Source of the DNA: Serinus canaria
Lineage: Eukaryota; Chordata; Aves; Passeriformes; Fringillidae
Length of the DNA: 64,000 bases
Direction: 5' to 3'
Assembly: GCF_022539315.1 (NCBI RefSeq)
Contig: NC_066323.1
Coordinates: forward strand, 12,327,219 to 12,391,218
Positions 26,360 through 38,600 of this stretch are shown here, piece by piece; position 1 is the first letter of the stretch, and each line of letters begins with the position of its first letter. The position numbers and the translations under genes are program-made. Below the pieces are notes generated by a model. The model was not told where the DNA came from, did not search any database, and was given only the letters and a program-made list of their open reading frames with translations.

Positions 26360-29300
26360 ACTTTTTTTTTTAAAACAGAATCAGTGAACTAAAGAAGCTT
26401 TATTTAGACTCTTGGTCACATCCTTTGTTTTAGTCTCTTAAAAGATAGAAATAATGAATATTCTTTCCCTTTGGCTGGATTTTCAGGCGTGTTCTGTTCT
26501 TAGCTGGATTCTGAAAGGTGTTTGGTTAATGCTTTTCATTCTGGTTGGAATTTCTTTGGATTACAGGACAGAAATTGTTTCTTGATAGTGAAGTAAATGT
26601 GAAAGTCTTTGCTGTGTATGAAGTAATTTTCAAGGTGATCTTCCTTATAAAAATGAGGGCTCAAATTGTTTTTTATTGTAACTACTGCCAGTACTTCTCA
26701 AAAAGTCATTCTCAAATGAGATGGAGGTAGTAATAAGATTGTCTGTCACAATGATCACTGTTCTTTGCTCTATATGTGCAGTGGGTCTGGAAAGAATATA
26801 TTTTAAAGTAAGATTTTCTGTTTTGAGAGATACCAATCACAATGGGATTTAAAACCACGTGGTATGTCCTGTGAACTCTTAGAATCTCAAAAGGTCAGTA
26901 TAGAGGAAATTGAACATGGTTTGATTGTTACCTTCCCTAACTGAAATTTCATCTGGGTCTGCTGAACCTAGTGCTTAATGAAAGGAACTGAATCAAGTCT
27001 TTGAAAGTTCTCTGGGGACTTCTTCAGCTTTCTGGCATGCTGGTGCATTGTGATTGGGTTGTCTTGGAAGGACAGAATCTCCCATGCTTCTTGGATAAGC
27101 CACTTCATTACAATTACAAACGCTTTCATGGAAGTTCGAGCTCTGTGTTAGCATTTCTAAGCACTTGTTCATCATAATTAGCTACTTTTATGGAATTGTA
27201 TCCCTAAAAAACCCAGCAGCTAAAAATATGAGTGGAAACTTAGATATGCCTTGATGGAAGGGAGGCTGTTAGAAATTAAAGCAGTGACAGCTTCAGTCTT
27301 TCCTCAGACTGGTGCAGGCTCCTGAGGTGATTCACATACCTCTCTTAGGCAGCAATGGCTGCAAATAAGATTTGTATTCATAACATTTGAGTCTGGGAAT
27401 TACTGGGTAAAATCAGTGGAGTGTAAAAGCATTAGAGACATTTGTTTTCAATGGCTGACACAAGAATCCCATTAGCAGGGTCTAGGGCAGGCTCATCCCA
27501 AGGTGGTCTCTGTGTTAGGCTACTTCACTGCCCTGTGCAGCTGACAAGTTCCTGCTCAAGTTGGTGCAGGCACAACAACTGATGGCATTAACAGTCCTTT
27601 CTACACAGAGAACTAAAAAAAAAATACTGAAACTATTTAAACTAATATCCAGCACTTCATAATCCACATCTTGTCAGATTAGGCGTCTTGTGAAGGAAAA
27701 AATTGATGAAAATGACTAAAATTGACATGGTTTGTACATGGTTTCATCTCTAGGGGAAAGACAATCCTAGTTAAAGGAATGCAGTCCAGAGAGACTGATC
27801 TGCTCATAAACTCTTGTCTTTTTGAGTTTCTAAAGCACAGGTTGTACCTCATGCCAGAGCATATAAATGAAGACGGATTAGGGTGTGCATTTTTCTTTGC
27901 ACTCTCAGGTTTCTCCTAGCTGAGTGTATTTGGTACTTTCAGGTAAGCCTAGGGCCTTGCCACTGTACCTGGTGTACCAAAAAATTGGTGGAGAAGGGGG
28001 AGAGAAGTGTCCTGGGCTTCAAAACATACATTGTGGTTTTGAATCCATGAAATAATAGTATTTGTATTTAAGCCTGTGTAACAGCATAAAGATACAAAGT
28101 ATATTTCACCCCTGGAGGTAGAGGACGCTTACATGAGAAGAGAGTTTGCTGATCTTGAGACACTCCTTTCTGAAAGTAGGAGAGATCAATTCTTGTGTTG
28201 GGGTTCCACAATTTATGAGGATAACCTTCCTGCTACTCTGCTTCTGAACCTGCTTTCTGAGACAAAGATGTGCTTTACTTCACTGAGGTAATATTATTCT
28301 CCAAGGTTATTTTAGTTTCCACCTGAAAGCCATAGTTCACACTTGTATTATTATTGTTGTACATCTTTAGCTCACATACACTTCAAATTGCATTAGATTG
28401 TTTCAGAAAATTAGATTGTTTCAGTTTTTCTGACTTTATTGCTTTAAAATAATGCTTCTATTATTTTATGCTTTGTGTCTTTATTTTTATGGGCAATGTT
28501 CCTGTTTTGAAAATTGTTGCTATTCTTCAGATTAATTGATTGTTAGCTGGTGCTTTTTGGTTTGTGTTTGATTTTCTGTAATATAATTGTTTCACATCTT
28601 AAGTTATTTTTGAAGACAAAAGCCCTGTCAGCTGGTGCTGCTGCCACAAGGTGTCGTGAGAAGCCATGTCTGGCTCCAGATGAGCAGGGGCTGCGGGGAT
28701 TCTGCCAGCTGAGGAGCTGTTGGGGAAGGAATGATGTGTTCTGAAAATGTCTCATTTCACTGTGCAACTAAGGCAGTGTCTGTGTTTCTTGAAGAAACTC
28801 TTGCATCTTAGAATTCTGCTTGAAACAAAAGTGTTTGGTGACTGATTAAATGGTGTTCTACAAGCCTTGAACCAGTAGAGTTAGGAGTGCCTTAAGGTTG
28901 CTGATGTGTAGGATGCCTCACAACACCAACACCATAGAACTGAGAGATTGTGCAGACTGGTAAAGGAGTGGCTTGTGGTTTGGGTTTTGTAGGGTTTTTT
29001 CCCCTCTCTGAATTTACTCCTGTAAGAGGAGGAGTATGTTTCCATGAACTGGAAAGAGCTTCTTCCCATTAAATCTGCACTTTTTCTGCTGCTTTAAATC
29101 TCCAGCTGAATTTGCTCTTTGGAATCTACATATTAATGTGAAAAAGCCTTCAAGCAGCAATTTTACAAAGTCCATTCTGCACAGATGCCAGGAGCAGGTG
29201 TGTGCTGGTGTATGAGTGGGAGATTAAGCAGAGATTTTTTAAAGTTACTCAGATCTCTGACACTCACTCTGTGAGTCATGGGGGGTGTTTTGTTCAATTG

Positions 29301-32300
29301 TTTTATAGGGTGCAGTCTTGTCAGGAACTTAGTTTTATCTCCCATGGAGTTCAGTGAGATCTGTGTGCATAGTACTAAAGCACTGCATGTGTTTTAATGA
29401 ACTTTATCTACTTATTTCTCCATAAACTAAACATGTAACATGGTGGCATGCCAGGAGAATTCTTGAAGTGCCTTTGGAAGCAGCACTGACTCCTGAGTTA
29501 CATCTCAAAGTGAGTTAGGGAGGCTGGGCAAAACAGTGTCACAAAAAGTACTGAGAGCATTTTGAAAGGAATTCCAAAAGTTCCTCAGGATAATTGTCCA
29601 TAATCATGTGCAGGACAGAATTTTTCTCAGAATCCAAGGCCATGATGGCCAGCAGATACTACTTGGTTTACAGAGTTTTACAGGAAAGACCTTGTTTCAG
29701 AAGAGTGCAGAAACCTGGAAGGATATGAAGTGAGGGAAGATTGTAGCTAATTTGTCAGTAATTCAGGTTCTAGACACATAATGGTCATTAAAGCAAAATC
29801 AAATATTAAAAGAGGCCCAGAAGCCTGGATAAATATGTGGTATCCATCAACAGTGTTGATTCTGTGTTTAATCATAAATTTCCCCCTAAAGACGTTTAAT
29901 TGAACTTTAACAGGCATGAGAGTGACTCATTCCCTGTTAGAAAACAAATCACTTTGATGTCTGTGGAGGAGTGGTGCTGTTCCTCTGCTCTGTGAATTGT
30001 CCTCCTGCCCGGGCCAAGTGCTGGGCAGGCTGGAGCTCTCCCTAAACAGTGGCACAACTCCTTCCTTGGTGACACTGTGGAATTGAGAATGAGAGAATGA
30101 GCCAGGGCTTCAGACAAATCTGAGGGTAATTAGTGATTCCCAGATGAAGAGTTGTCCTGAGAGAGGAAAAAACATTTGCAAGGCTGAGTGCTGCCTGTCC
30201 TAAAGCTTTCAGGTGCTCAGGGCTGTGATGGGCCCTGACAGTGGAGTTGGCTGAGCAGCCCTGGAGAGAGCTGCTGGTTTGCACTGGAGGTTTACAGATT
30301 ATCCACATGAAGTTTAGTCTGGATTAAACTTAATGTGACAGTACTGGAGTCTGTCTTCTAGGTTTTTAATATTTTACATTTTAATAGATTTTAAGTGGAT
30401 ATGTTAGTGCACATAAAATGCAGAATTGCCTCTCAAGAATTGCTTTTTCGGTATTAGCCAGGAGTTTATACTGGGCTATGTAATTAACAAGGAAGTTCTC
30501 CTCTCTTAACTGCATATCATTACAGTCCTAGGAAATGAGCTTTGTGATTTCCAAATACACAATACCAGAACAAAGTCAAGTGTAAGTATAGAGTAATAGG
30601 GCCTTTTAAAAAGCAAGTTTTAATTTTTTTTTAATTCTAAGGTGTAATTGATTTTCCAGTGTAGAAATCATATAATAAAAATGCATTTTGTGTTAAAATT
30701 TTAAAATAATTCATTTTTTAAAACTTTTTTTTATTGCTGAATATGTTGTTGCCGGAGCTTCCATCAGTGACAGTACAACTTAAGTAGAGATGTGAGAGAC
30801 TGAAACTGCAAAGGAATAGTGGTGACAAAAGCTAGAGGTAAAGCATCAATTTCTATTCATCCTTCCTTTTAAATGGAGGAAAGATGTTCTGCATTTGTAA
30901 GGATTACATTGTTGCTTTTCAGAAATGATTCAAAGATGGGTATTGAAAGAGGGAAAGTATAAAATGTCATTATGTTATTAGGAATTCTAGTTCCATTCAA
31001 ATAGGAAATGTTCTATTTATGATCCTTAAAGAAAGCCCTCAGGTCATGAACAGTATTCCCATTTGTTGAGAAAAATGTCAGGATAGTTTCTTCAAAGTCT
31101 GTACAAAATGAATGTTCCTTTTGAACCTTTTATTAATTCAGTTTCACCCTCTGTGAAATTCCAGTGTTTTTTAGACTATTCACAGCTTAGTTTTTGAGTG
31201 AAATAACTGTTTTCAGTGGGCTTGAACTTGTTGAATATAGCACAAGGAGGACCTACTTTTTCTTTGATTTTTTTTTTTTTTTTTTTAGGGTGTGTGAAAA
31301 GACCCTTTGAATTAAGAGAATTAATTGAGACCTTCTTGGCATTACTGTGTATAGGCCAGGGAAGAGAATGGGAGACAGAATTTTTGCTGTCTTCTGTGGG
31401 GACAGTTTTTTAAGAGAAAAGGATCTTGGTTTCTAGATGTGAGCGACATTAGAATATTTTTGCTAAGTGTGCTGAGCACTTGAACTTGTGAAGCTTCACA
31501 TATGTGAGGTTATTTTCTTTATAAACAAAACACATCCTATGAACAGGGACATAAACCTAGAAGGGAAAAGCTTTTTGCATCTACTGTTGTATTTGCAGTT
31601 CCATAATCTGAGTATGTTGCACCCTTGCAATGGTGAAAAAGGCCCCATATTGAGTGCTGATGCAACATACATGTCAGCAATGACATCACTGCTGTGCTGC
31701 ATAACAACACATCTGTTTTGAGTTCTGTTTGCCATTTATAGCATTCACTAGCATCTCTTGATTTTTGTGGAAGGATGATTAGGTTCTGGGCTAACTCTGG
31801 AAGAAACAGAGATGCTCTGAGCTGTGTCCCTTCTGGGCATGAACTGGTGGGTCACTGTGATATGGAGCTATACTCAGTGGCTTCACTCTCTCAACACAGG
31901 GATCTGTGGGAATGACAGCTCTTATCCCTGAACTGTTATCCTTTTCTTTTTTTTCCCCATTATGCCCTAACATATCAAATGTATTAAAAAGAAATCTGAA
32001 TATTTTATTTTTCCCCATAAAGCCAGGAAATAGCAGGTTGATTTTTTTATTAAAGCAGTGTGATTCATATTTTCCTTGAAGAATTCCAGTTAAGCATCTT
32101 AGGTATTCTGCTAAATGCTGAAAGAAAAGATTTTAGTGCTTGCCAACTGTTGCATTCCCTATTTCCCTGTTTCTTGGCTAAGTTGTATATATTCACTTAC
32201 TGATAGCAAATTTTCTGTTCTCTGTGGTTGCAAAGTTTACCACAAGTAGTGGCATCCTTCCTGTAAAGGACAGGGACCCAGTCTCATTATCAAAAGCACT

Positions 32301-33060
32301 GGGCTGTTTCCTCTCCTCCTGTAGTAAATGCTGTATGCAGCTGTAATGCAGCTGTTCTGAGTGCAGCAGGGAACACAGAGACAACCTGCTTCAATGCACA
32401 GCCCACATCTGTCCTTGGAAGAATTCAAAGTGACAGGAAGCATGCTGAGGCCATATGTCAGCAAAGCAGAGTTCAGAGCAGGCTGCACTGTAAGCACAGG
32501 TTTAATTTCTATCACAGTTTTTGTGGCAGTTGTGTTTGGATCATTAAGAGCAAAAGTTGCCTTCTCTGAATTACCATTATGTGTCAGCAGTTGCTTGACA
32601 ACTTTGAGCCAACTTGGAAATACCTTCCCCAGAAGCTCATGTTTAACTCTCACACAACTGTTGGGACTTAACTGCATTTCATTCATTTTTGTGTGCGAGC
32701 TACCTTTTTATGTGTTAAAGAATCAAATGTTGCCTTTGTTAAGGGCCTTTGCAGCTGTGATCTCTACTGAAGGGACATTTCCTCTGTGAGTGGTCTGGTA
32801 TCTCCAATATCGCTCCTGGGAGACCTGGCAGAGGGACAGTTCATTGTCTTTAAAGCACTTCATCAGGTCTTAATCCCTTTTGAGTTAGGGAACACTGAAA
32901 TGAATTGGCTGTTTGAATGCATTTGACTAAACAATAGCTTAATATGAGAAATGGCAATTTTTTGATGTGATTCTTAATCAAGAAAACAGAATGTTCCCTT
33001 TCTATTAATCTGATTAAAGGAGCAGTATAAATCAAACAGGAAAAGCTGAAATTATTCATC
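26360..33060. other. Gene-poor intergenic DNA
   Basis: I found no exon with recognisable similarity on either strand. Landmarks are a 15-bp direct repeat (ATTAGATTGTTTCAG at 28392 and 28410), a somewhat GC-richer patch at 28620-28740 with no ORF of note, and a 19-T run at 31268-31286. Small open frames of 60-150 codons appear to be chance. Confidence 0.55.
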
Positions 33061-33074
33061 TCAGTCCTTGGTTG

Positions 33075-33290
33075 ACCTGTATCAGGCAGACATTAACAGG
33101 ATAGCACAAAGCAGGTTGCCCAGGGCCTTGTCCAGCCAGGCTTTGAACAGCTTCTCCAAGGAGGGAGACTCCATAACATTTCTGGGCAACACGATCTGAT
33201 TTTTTGGCATGTGTGATAAGAAGGCATTTTCTTGTGAACACATGGAGTTTCATGTGCTTTAATTTGAGAATTGGTTGCCAATCAGTTTTG
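33075..33290 (-). mobile_element. CR1 LINE fragment
   Basis: The + strand reads as reverse-complement CR1: 'caggttgcccagggccttgtccagccaggctttgaacag', then 'ggagggagactcca' and 'tctgggcaaca', then a degraded 'cacatggagtttcatgtgctttaatttg' block. Heavily diverged and not functional. Confidence 0.75.
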
Positions 33291-33567
33291 CATGTGAAAT
33301 TTCCATGTTTTTTGAAAGTGCTGCTAGAGTTTGAAGCAATGTGACTTCTTGATGAACTTTTGCATTCTCTCCATGTTTACTTTCAGTGTCTCTGCACTAG
33401 AAGCTTACCTGCTAGCACAATGTCCTTTCCTGCTTAAAATTCTCCCATATATTCTTTGTCTTATGTTCCAAGCTGCATGGATGATAATACCACATTTGAT
33501 TGCTCTTCTCTGCATCTGTGTAATTTGATCAGCAGTGCTAGTAAGTGCCTTCTGGTGAGAATTTAAT

Positions 33568-33644
33568 TGATAAAGCCAGATTTGTCTGTTGAAAATGAGG
33601 AAAACATAAGGTGACCTAATGGGAAGCTAAGGCCAGAATATGAA
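33568..33644 (+). repeat. Short dispersed repeat, copy 1
   Basis: About 77 bp beginning TGATAAAGC and ending TATGAA. It matches 41647-41713 closely except for an 11-bp extra stretch (ACATAAGGTGA). It lies between two CR1 remnants. I do not recognise the family. Confidence 0.7.
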
Positions 33645-33876
33645 CTTCTGGGGAGAAGGCACAGAAAAGCTCCAGATCACTGCCTTGCTGTGACTTGATT
33701 TGCGAATGTCAGAGCCACTAAATGTGTGCTATATTCTGCCTCAGAGTTACACATTTAAGTTAACTGGGGTAACTCTAGTGTTGTTGGAACTGCTGGGTGC
33801 TGTGACCTGGCCCTCAACTGTGTTTGTAGCTGTGTGTTTTCTGCCTGCAATCTTACACAGTGCCTGCCTAATACTG

Positions 33877-33992
33877 GATCACAGAATCATAGAATCATTA
33901 AGGTTGAAAAAGATCTCCAAGTTCATCAAGCTGATGGAACTTGTCAACTGCACCATAGTACTATGAAGGGCTGAGTATCACAAGTTCACATT
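33877..33992 (-). mobile_element. CR1 LINE 3'-end fragment with tail repeat
   Basis: GATCACAGAATCATAGAATC (the CR1 8-bp-type tail repeat in reverse complement) leads into ATTAAGGTTGAAAAAGATCT and CAAGTTCATCAAG, the reverse complement of the CR1 3' UTR. Weaker similarity continues to about 33990. Confidence 0.88.
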
Positions 33993-35604
33993 GCAGTTGG
34001 TGTAAAACCTGTGACATCTTCCCAAATAACATAGTTACAGTCAGAATAGTCCCTGGATGGTTGTTAATACTTAGTTAAAATTAGCAAAATATTTTATATT
34101 CCGATAAATTTATTTTCCTGCCCTTTGTGGCATGTTTGGCTCTGGCCAGTGTGTTCTGTTCATATGTTGTGCTATTTTTAGTAATGTGGATAATCCTTCC
34201 CCGCACTTCTTCTGCAAAACAGGATTATACGTCTTTTTATTGGTACGTGTTACTTTCACACGTGGGTTCAGTTTCACCAGTGATCAAAACCAGATGGATC
34301 AGTCATCTGTGAGGAATAGTTTAATTTGAGTGCTGCTGGGCTAATTGGAGTGGGCTAGTGGATGTGTGGCCTCTCTTTCTCTTATACATGCAAATGAAAG
34401 TGTAATTTTAAATTGGACCCTGTCTTCATGTTTCCTTCCACTGAAAAGGGACAAAAAGGCAGAACATGTGGTTTTTGACAGGGCTTGACTTTGATGATTT
34501 TCTTTGGAGAAGCATTTTCTGTAAAATGCATTTCTGGGGCTGTGTTGAGTGGGTTGGCTAAGGCCCTACCAGAAATGGGGTTAATTCCAGGACCATCAGT
34601 GGACAGTGGAAGTCTCTGTTCAGAGCTTCCGGCAGTGGCAGGGAGATCAGCCAGATTCTGTGTTGACATAAGGTTTTTCCCTATGATTGTGCAGAGCGTG
34701 TCCCATATTAGCCAAGCTCCAAACAGTATTAATAGATGCCAAACACATTTTCTGCAGCTCTGTGGGAAAGATGTCGAGTGGCAATTTATCACTTTCACTC
34801 ACTCTGACCCAATCAGACCTACATTACCTGTACAGAAAATTGATTGGGAGGGGATAATTCTCTACAGCTTTTCATGAAAGAAACAGTTACTCATTTATCA
34901 CCAGACTTAGTCTTTAGGGCTGTTTATGATTCTTCTGCTCATGACAGTAGGAACATGTGGGGCCCCAGGAAGTACCAGGCTTCTGAGAACACTTTGGGAG
35001 ATGCTACTGTAGTGAGAATGAGAGCCTTCAATGCAGGGTAGCAGGATTTATATCAAGTTTTGGCTGTTAATAGTAATTATAATTTTCATAACTGAATCCA
35101 GATTGGACTAGCAGTGGCTGCAGATCCAAATTATTTTTCAGTGATGGCACAGATCTAAGGTGGGTTTTGAGAAAATTCACAAGAGCACATCACAGATAAA
35201 TAATTTTAAAAGTACGTAATGTGAGCTTCTCCTTTCTAATATTGCCATTGAGAAAATGAATGTTTGGGTTAAAGTCCATCTATGTAAACCACTTGGCTCT
35301 TTTCATTCTGGTTAACAGTTAGGCTGTATAAGCCCTAATGCTCAGCCCGTCTCCTCTGTGTAAAGATAATTTTAATCAATAAGGTGACCTTTACCTTAGG
35401 TTGATTAATCTTGTGCTCCTTCTTTTTCAACCCCCCCAACTATGCCAGTTGCCTCAATAAAAATATTTTATTTCTTTTGAATTTCTAAAATTTCTCTTGA
35501 AAAACTTGTAGTTCTAGTGACCTGTAATGGACTAAGAATATGACTTAAGAACATTAGATGTAGAGAAATAGTCATTTTTAGGGAAGAAAAAAAGGAAGGC
35601 ATCT
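33993..35604. other. Intergenic, nothing recognised
   Basis: AT-rich DNA between the last CR1 remnant and the CPB1 3' end. No exon or repeat was recognised. Confidence 0.5.
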
Positions 35605-35619
35605 TTGCATAAAGCCTAC

Positions 35620-35625
35620 TTTAAT
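35620..35625 (-). terminator. CPB1: Poly(A) signal of CPB1 (ATTAAA)
   Basis: ATTAAA on the - strand starts only 18 nt after the CPB1 stop codon. This implies a 3' UTR of roughly 40 nt. Very short UTRs are usual for pancreatic zymogen mRNAs. Confidence 0.7.
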
Positions 35626-35643
35626 AATTTTTAGAATTCCATT

Positions 35644-38600
35644 CTAATACAAGTGCTCAAGGACATAGTTGGCAATATATTTAACAGCAAGCAAAGTCTC
35701 TTCACAGGTTGGCTTTATCTGAGATTCAGGGAGAAGGAAACCGTATCTCCCGGTGTCCCGCAGCTCAAAAGTGAAAGAGTACTTGATGCCTTGGTTATAA
35801 GCCCAGTCATCAGAGCCCCCTGAAGCAGGGTCTGTTGGTAAAGAAATTAAATAAAGCTTAACTGAGAAAGAGTGGCTACACATCAAATGGGAAATACTTT
35901 GGAGTCAAGTCATATAGCCAGGAATGCAGAAAGGACAGATAAAAAGAAATATTTGGTAAATTGATTGATTTATCCTGCTCATGGGAAAACTGCTGTGATT
36001 TTAGGCCTTTTATGAGCTTTGTTCCAGCTGATTCATGCAAGCAAATGTAAACAAGCTAAACTGCTCCCTCCGTATTATTATTGTGGGGAAACCATGGGAG
36101 AAATGTCTAAGGAACAGGAGAATGGCATAGTTGCATTAGAAACACTTGGTATAAGAAGCAAATGCCCTCTCACTGAGTGGCTTTTTTGAGTTTCACAGAG
36201 ATAGGAAAGAGTTGCATACGTGGAATTTTAGCTCCATCATTTTCTGCTGGACAAATAGTACCTTCTCTTTTCAGTAGTTGGTATGATAAAAACAGCCTTT
36301 TTTGCTAAGGAAGGAGCCTCCAAAATTGCCATTTTTAAAGTAAGAACCTCCAAAAATATTGTAAAAATTGGAAGAAACATTTTTAAAATGTTTGGGAGGG
36401 GGTGGTTAACTATTTGAGGAAGGAGAAACAGGTAAGAGTAACTAGCTTCCATATTTAAGTAAATTAAGAGATCTTAAATATGGGAGATATTGAGATAGCC
36501 TTGACTTGGCTTTTGGCACTGCAAAGGCCATATCCACAGCTGAGTTCCCAAGAAGGGTAGAATAATTATTTATTACAAATTACAAATAGGAATATAATTA
36601 GTATGTGTCTCAGAATGTAATGCAAAGTAAAAGAAATTGGTGTCGCTAGAGTGGTTGAAGGATTCACATCATCCTTGACTTGGAGATACTGGAAATGCAG
36701 AAAATCTCAGGTCAAGGTTTTTGTGTTTAAAGCTACGCTGTGTATGATTTAGCAATTCATGCTATGCATGTGAATTCGTAAGCATTTTACCACATCACTT
36801 GATTTTACAAGAGGTCTCACACTTCCTGGGATCCATGGGGAATAAATTATCCCATAATTTAGAAGTGGCAGGTCCCATATATACTTCTTCGTATATGCAT
36901 GTGAAGGAAGAAGGGGACTAAGAAAGAGGACCAAGAATCACTAGAAAACTGCATTTTATAGTCCTAGTAGTACTTAATATAGATTGTCATTATATTTAGG
37001 TGAATACTTACAGATAGTAGTTGCTCCTGGACCATATGTATATTCAGTGTTGTACAAACTGGCCAGTTCTTTGGAAGCAGCTCTAGCTATGGAATTCTGT
37101 AAGAAAAGAAGAATGATAAATGCAGATTTTCAGAAGTTTTCTGAGTGAATCTAAGCAATTGCACTGTTGTATGAACTCAAAAGCCATGCTGGAGAAGCTT
37201 TTATTAGAAAACTGTTATTGACCTCAGTGTGACTAGGTGTCAGTAGATGAGGCCCAGCTTGTCCTGGTGCTGTGAAAACAGCTTGTCAGCAAAGAGCTTA
37301 TTCTCAAAGGTTTAATGGGTCTGATCCAGTCTGTGTGTGGTCTGTTGCAGCCTGGTGTACAGTCCTGGGGGGTTTGGACAGATAAGGGGACAAGAGGTAA
37401 CAGCACTTTCTAGACTTAGAAGAAGCTTGTACAAGGTTAAAACTAAATAAGGAACAAGGAACCTTACTTTGAGATAAGAGAATCTTAGAGAATGGTTATG
37501 ACTTGGTCCAGTAAATTGCAAACATACAATAGCCTTTCTTTTCCTTCAGTCCATGCAGCTATACATTCAGAGTCAAGTCAGCTCAGGCAGGGGAGTTGAG
37601 CATTGATACAAGTGGAAGCAGATTAAGGTCTTATAAATATTAACAGCCAAAAAAGGCATAAATTACCCTGAAACCATATGTAGTCTCATTAATTTCAATT
37701 CATTTCCTGTGCACAGAGGGACTCATTCAACTCCCACTGATTCAGTGAGGGTTGGATCAGGCCCATCAATAGTACTATGAAGTTTTGTATGTTTGCATTA
37801 AGGAAAATTACAGACTTTTCTTTGGAACGTGTGGCTTTTCCAATTCTTCATTATACAACATGTTGGTAATAAAACATGAAAACTATTACTAACAGATGAT
37901 AAATATGAATGATTTTTGAAAGCATATGTTCAGTATAAGCAATGGATTGCCATATATTTCTTTATAGCTTGCAGCTGAATGGCTTACTATTCCAGGAATT
38001 TCCTCAAGCCCTTTCCTTCTCTGTAGGTTACACTCTGGCTTACATCCCAGTGGAAGATATATTGTAAAATATTCTCTGTTCATCCTTATGCTTAAGTGTT
38101 CTTCTGATTTACTCAAAAAGACATATTGGACCATGTATTTAGAAAATTTTAGTTAACTGAGAGAACTTTCTCAGTAAAAACCAGCATCACAACATGTTTG
38201 GATTTTCACTGACAGCCTACTCTCTGGCAGAATTGCAAGTGTTTTCCCCAATCCCAAATATTTGGTTTTGAACATTTTAGAATTATGGGCTTTTGTTCTA
38301 GAAATTTGTGGTCCTTTAGCATATGAAGGATATTTAAAGAAAACAAACCAAAGCATAATTGAAGCTTGTCTTTCCATCTATAACACTCACTGTGCCTGAA
38401 CGTGGGGTTTGGTTTCTGGCCTCTCTATCACACAAAGACAAGCAATTGCAAGGAAGTATGTTGTTGCTCTGCACTTCACAGTCTTGGATCCAGAGCAATT
38501 GGGATAGCTGTGCTCTCTCCTGTGACCTTCTGTTTTGTTTGGTTTGGGTTGGGTTTTTTTCTCTCTTTTTTATTCCTTGAATAAATTGATTTTTCTAAAA

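Noticed and set aside
33370..33530. Possible continuation of the CR1 fragment
   Set aside because: Only a few scattered words resemble CR1; the match is too weak to annotate.
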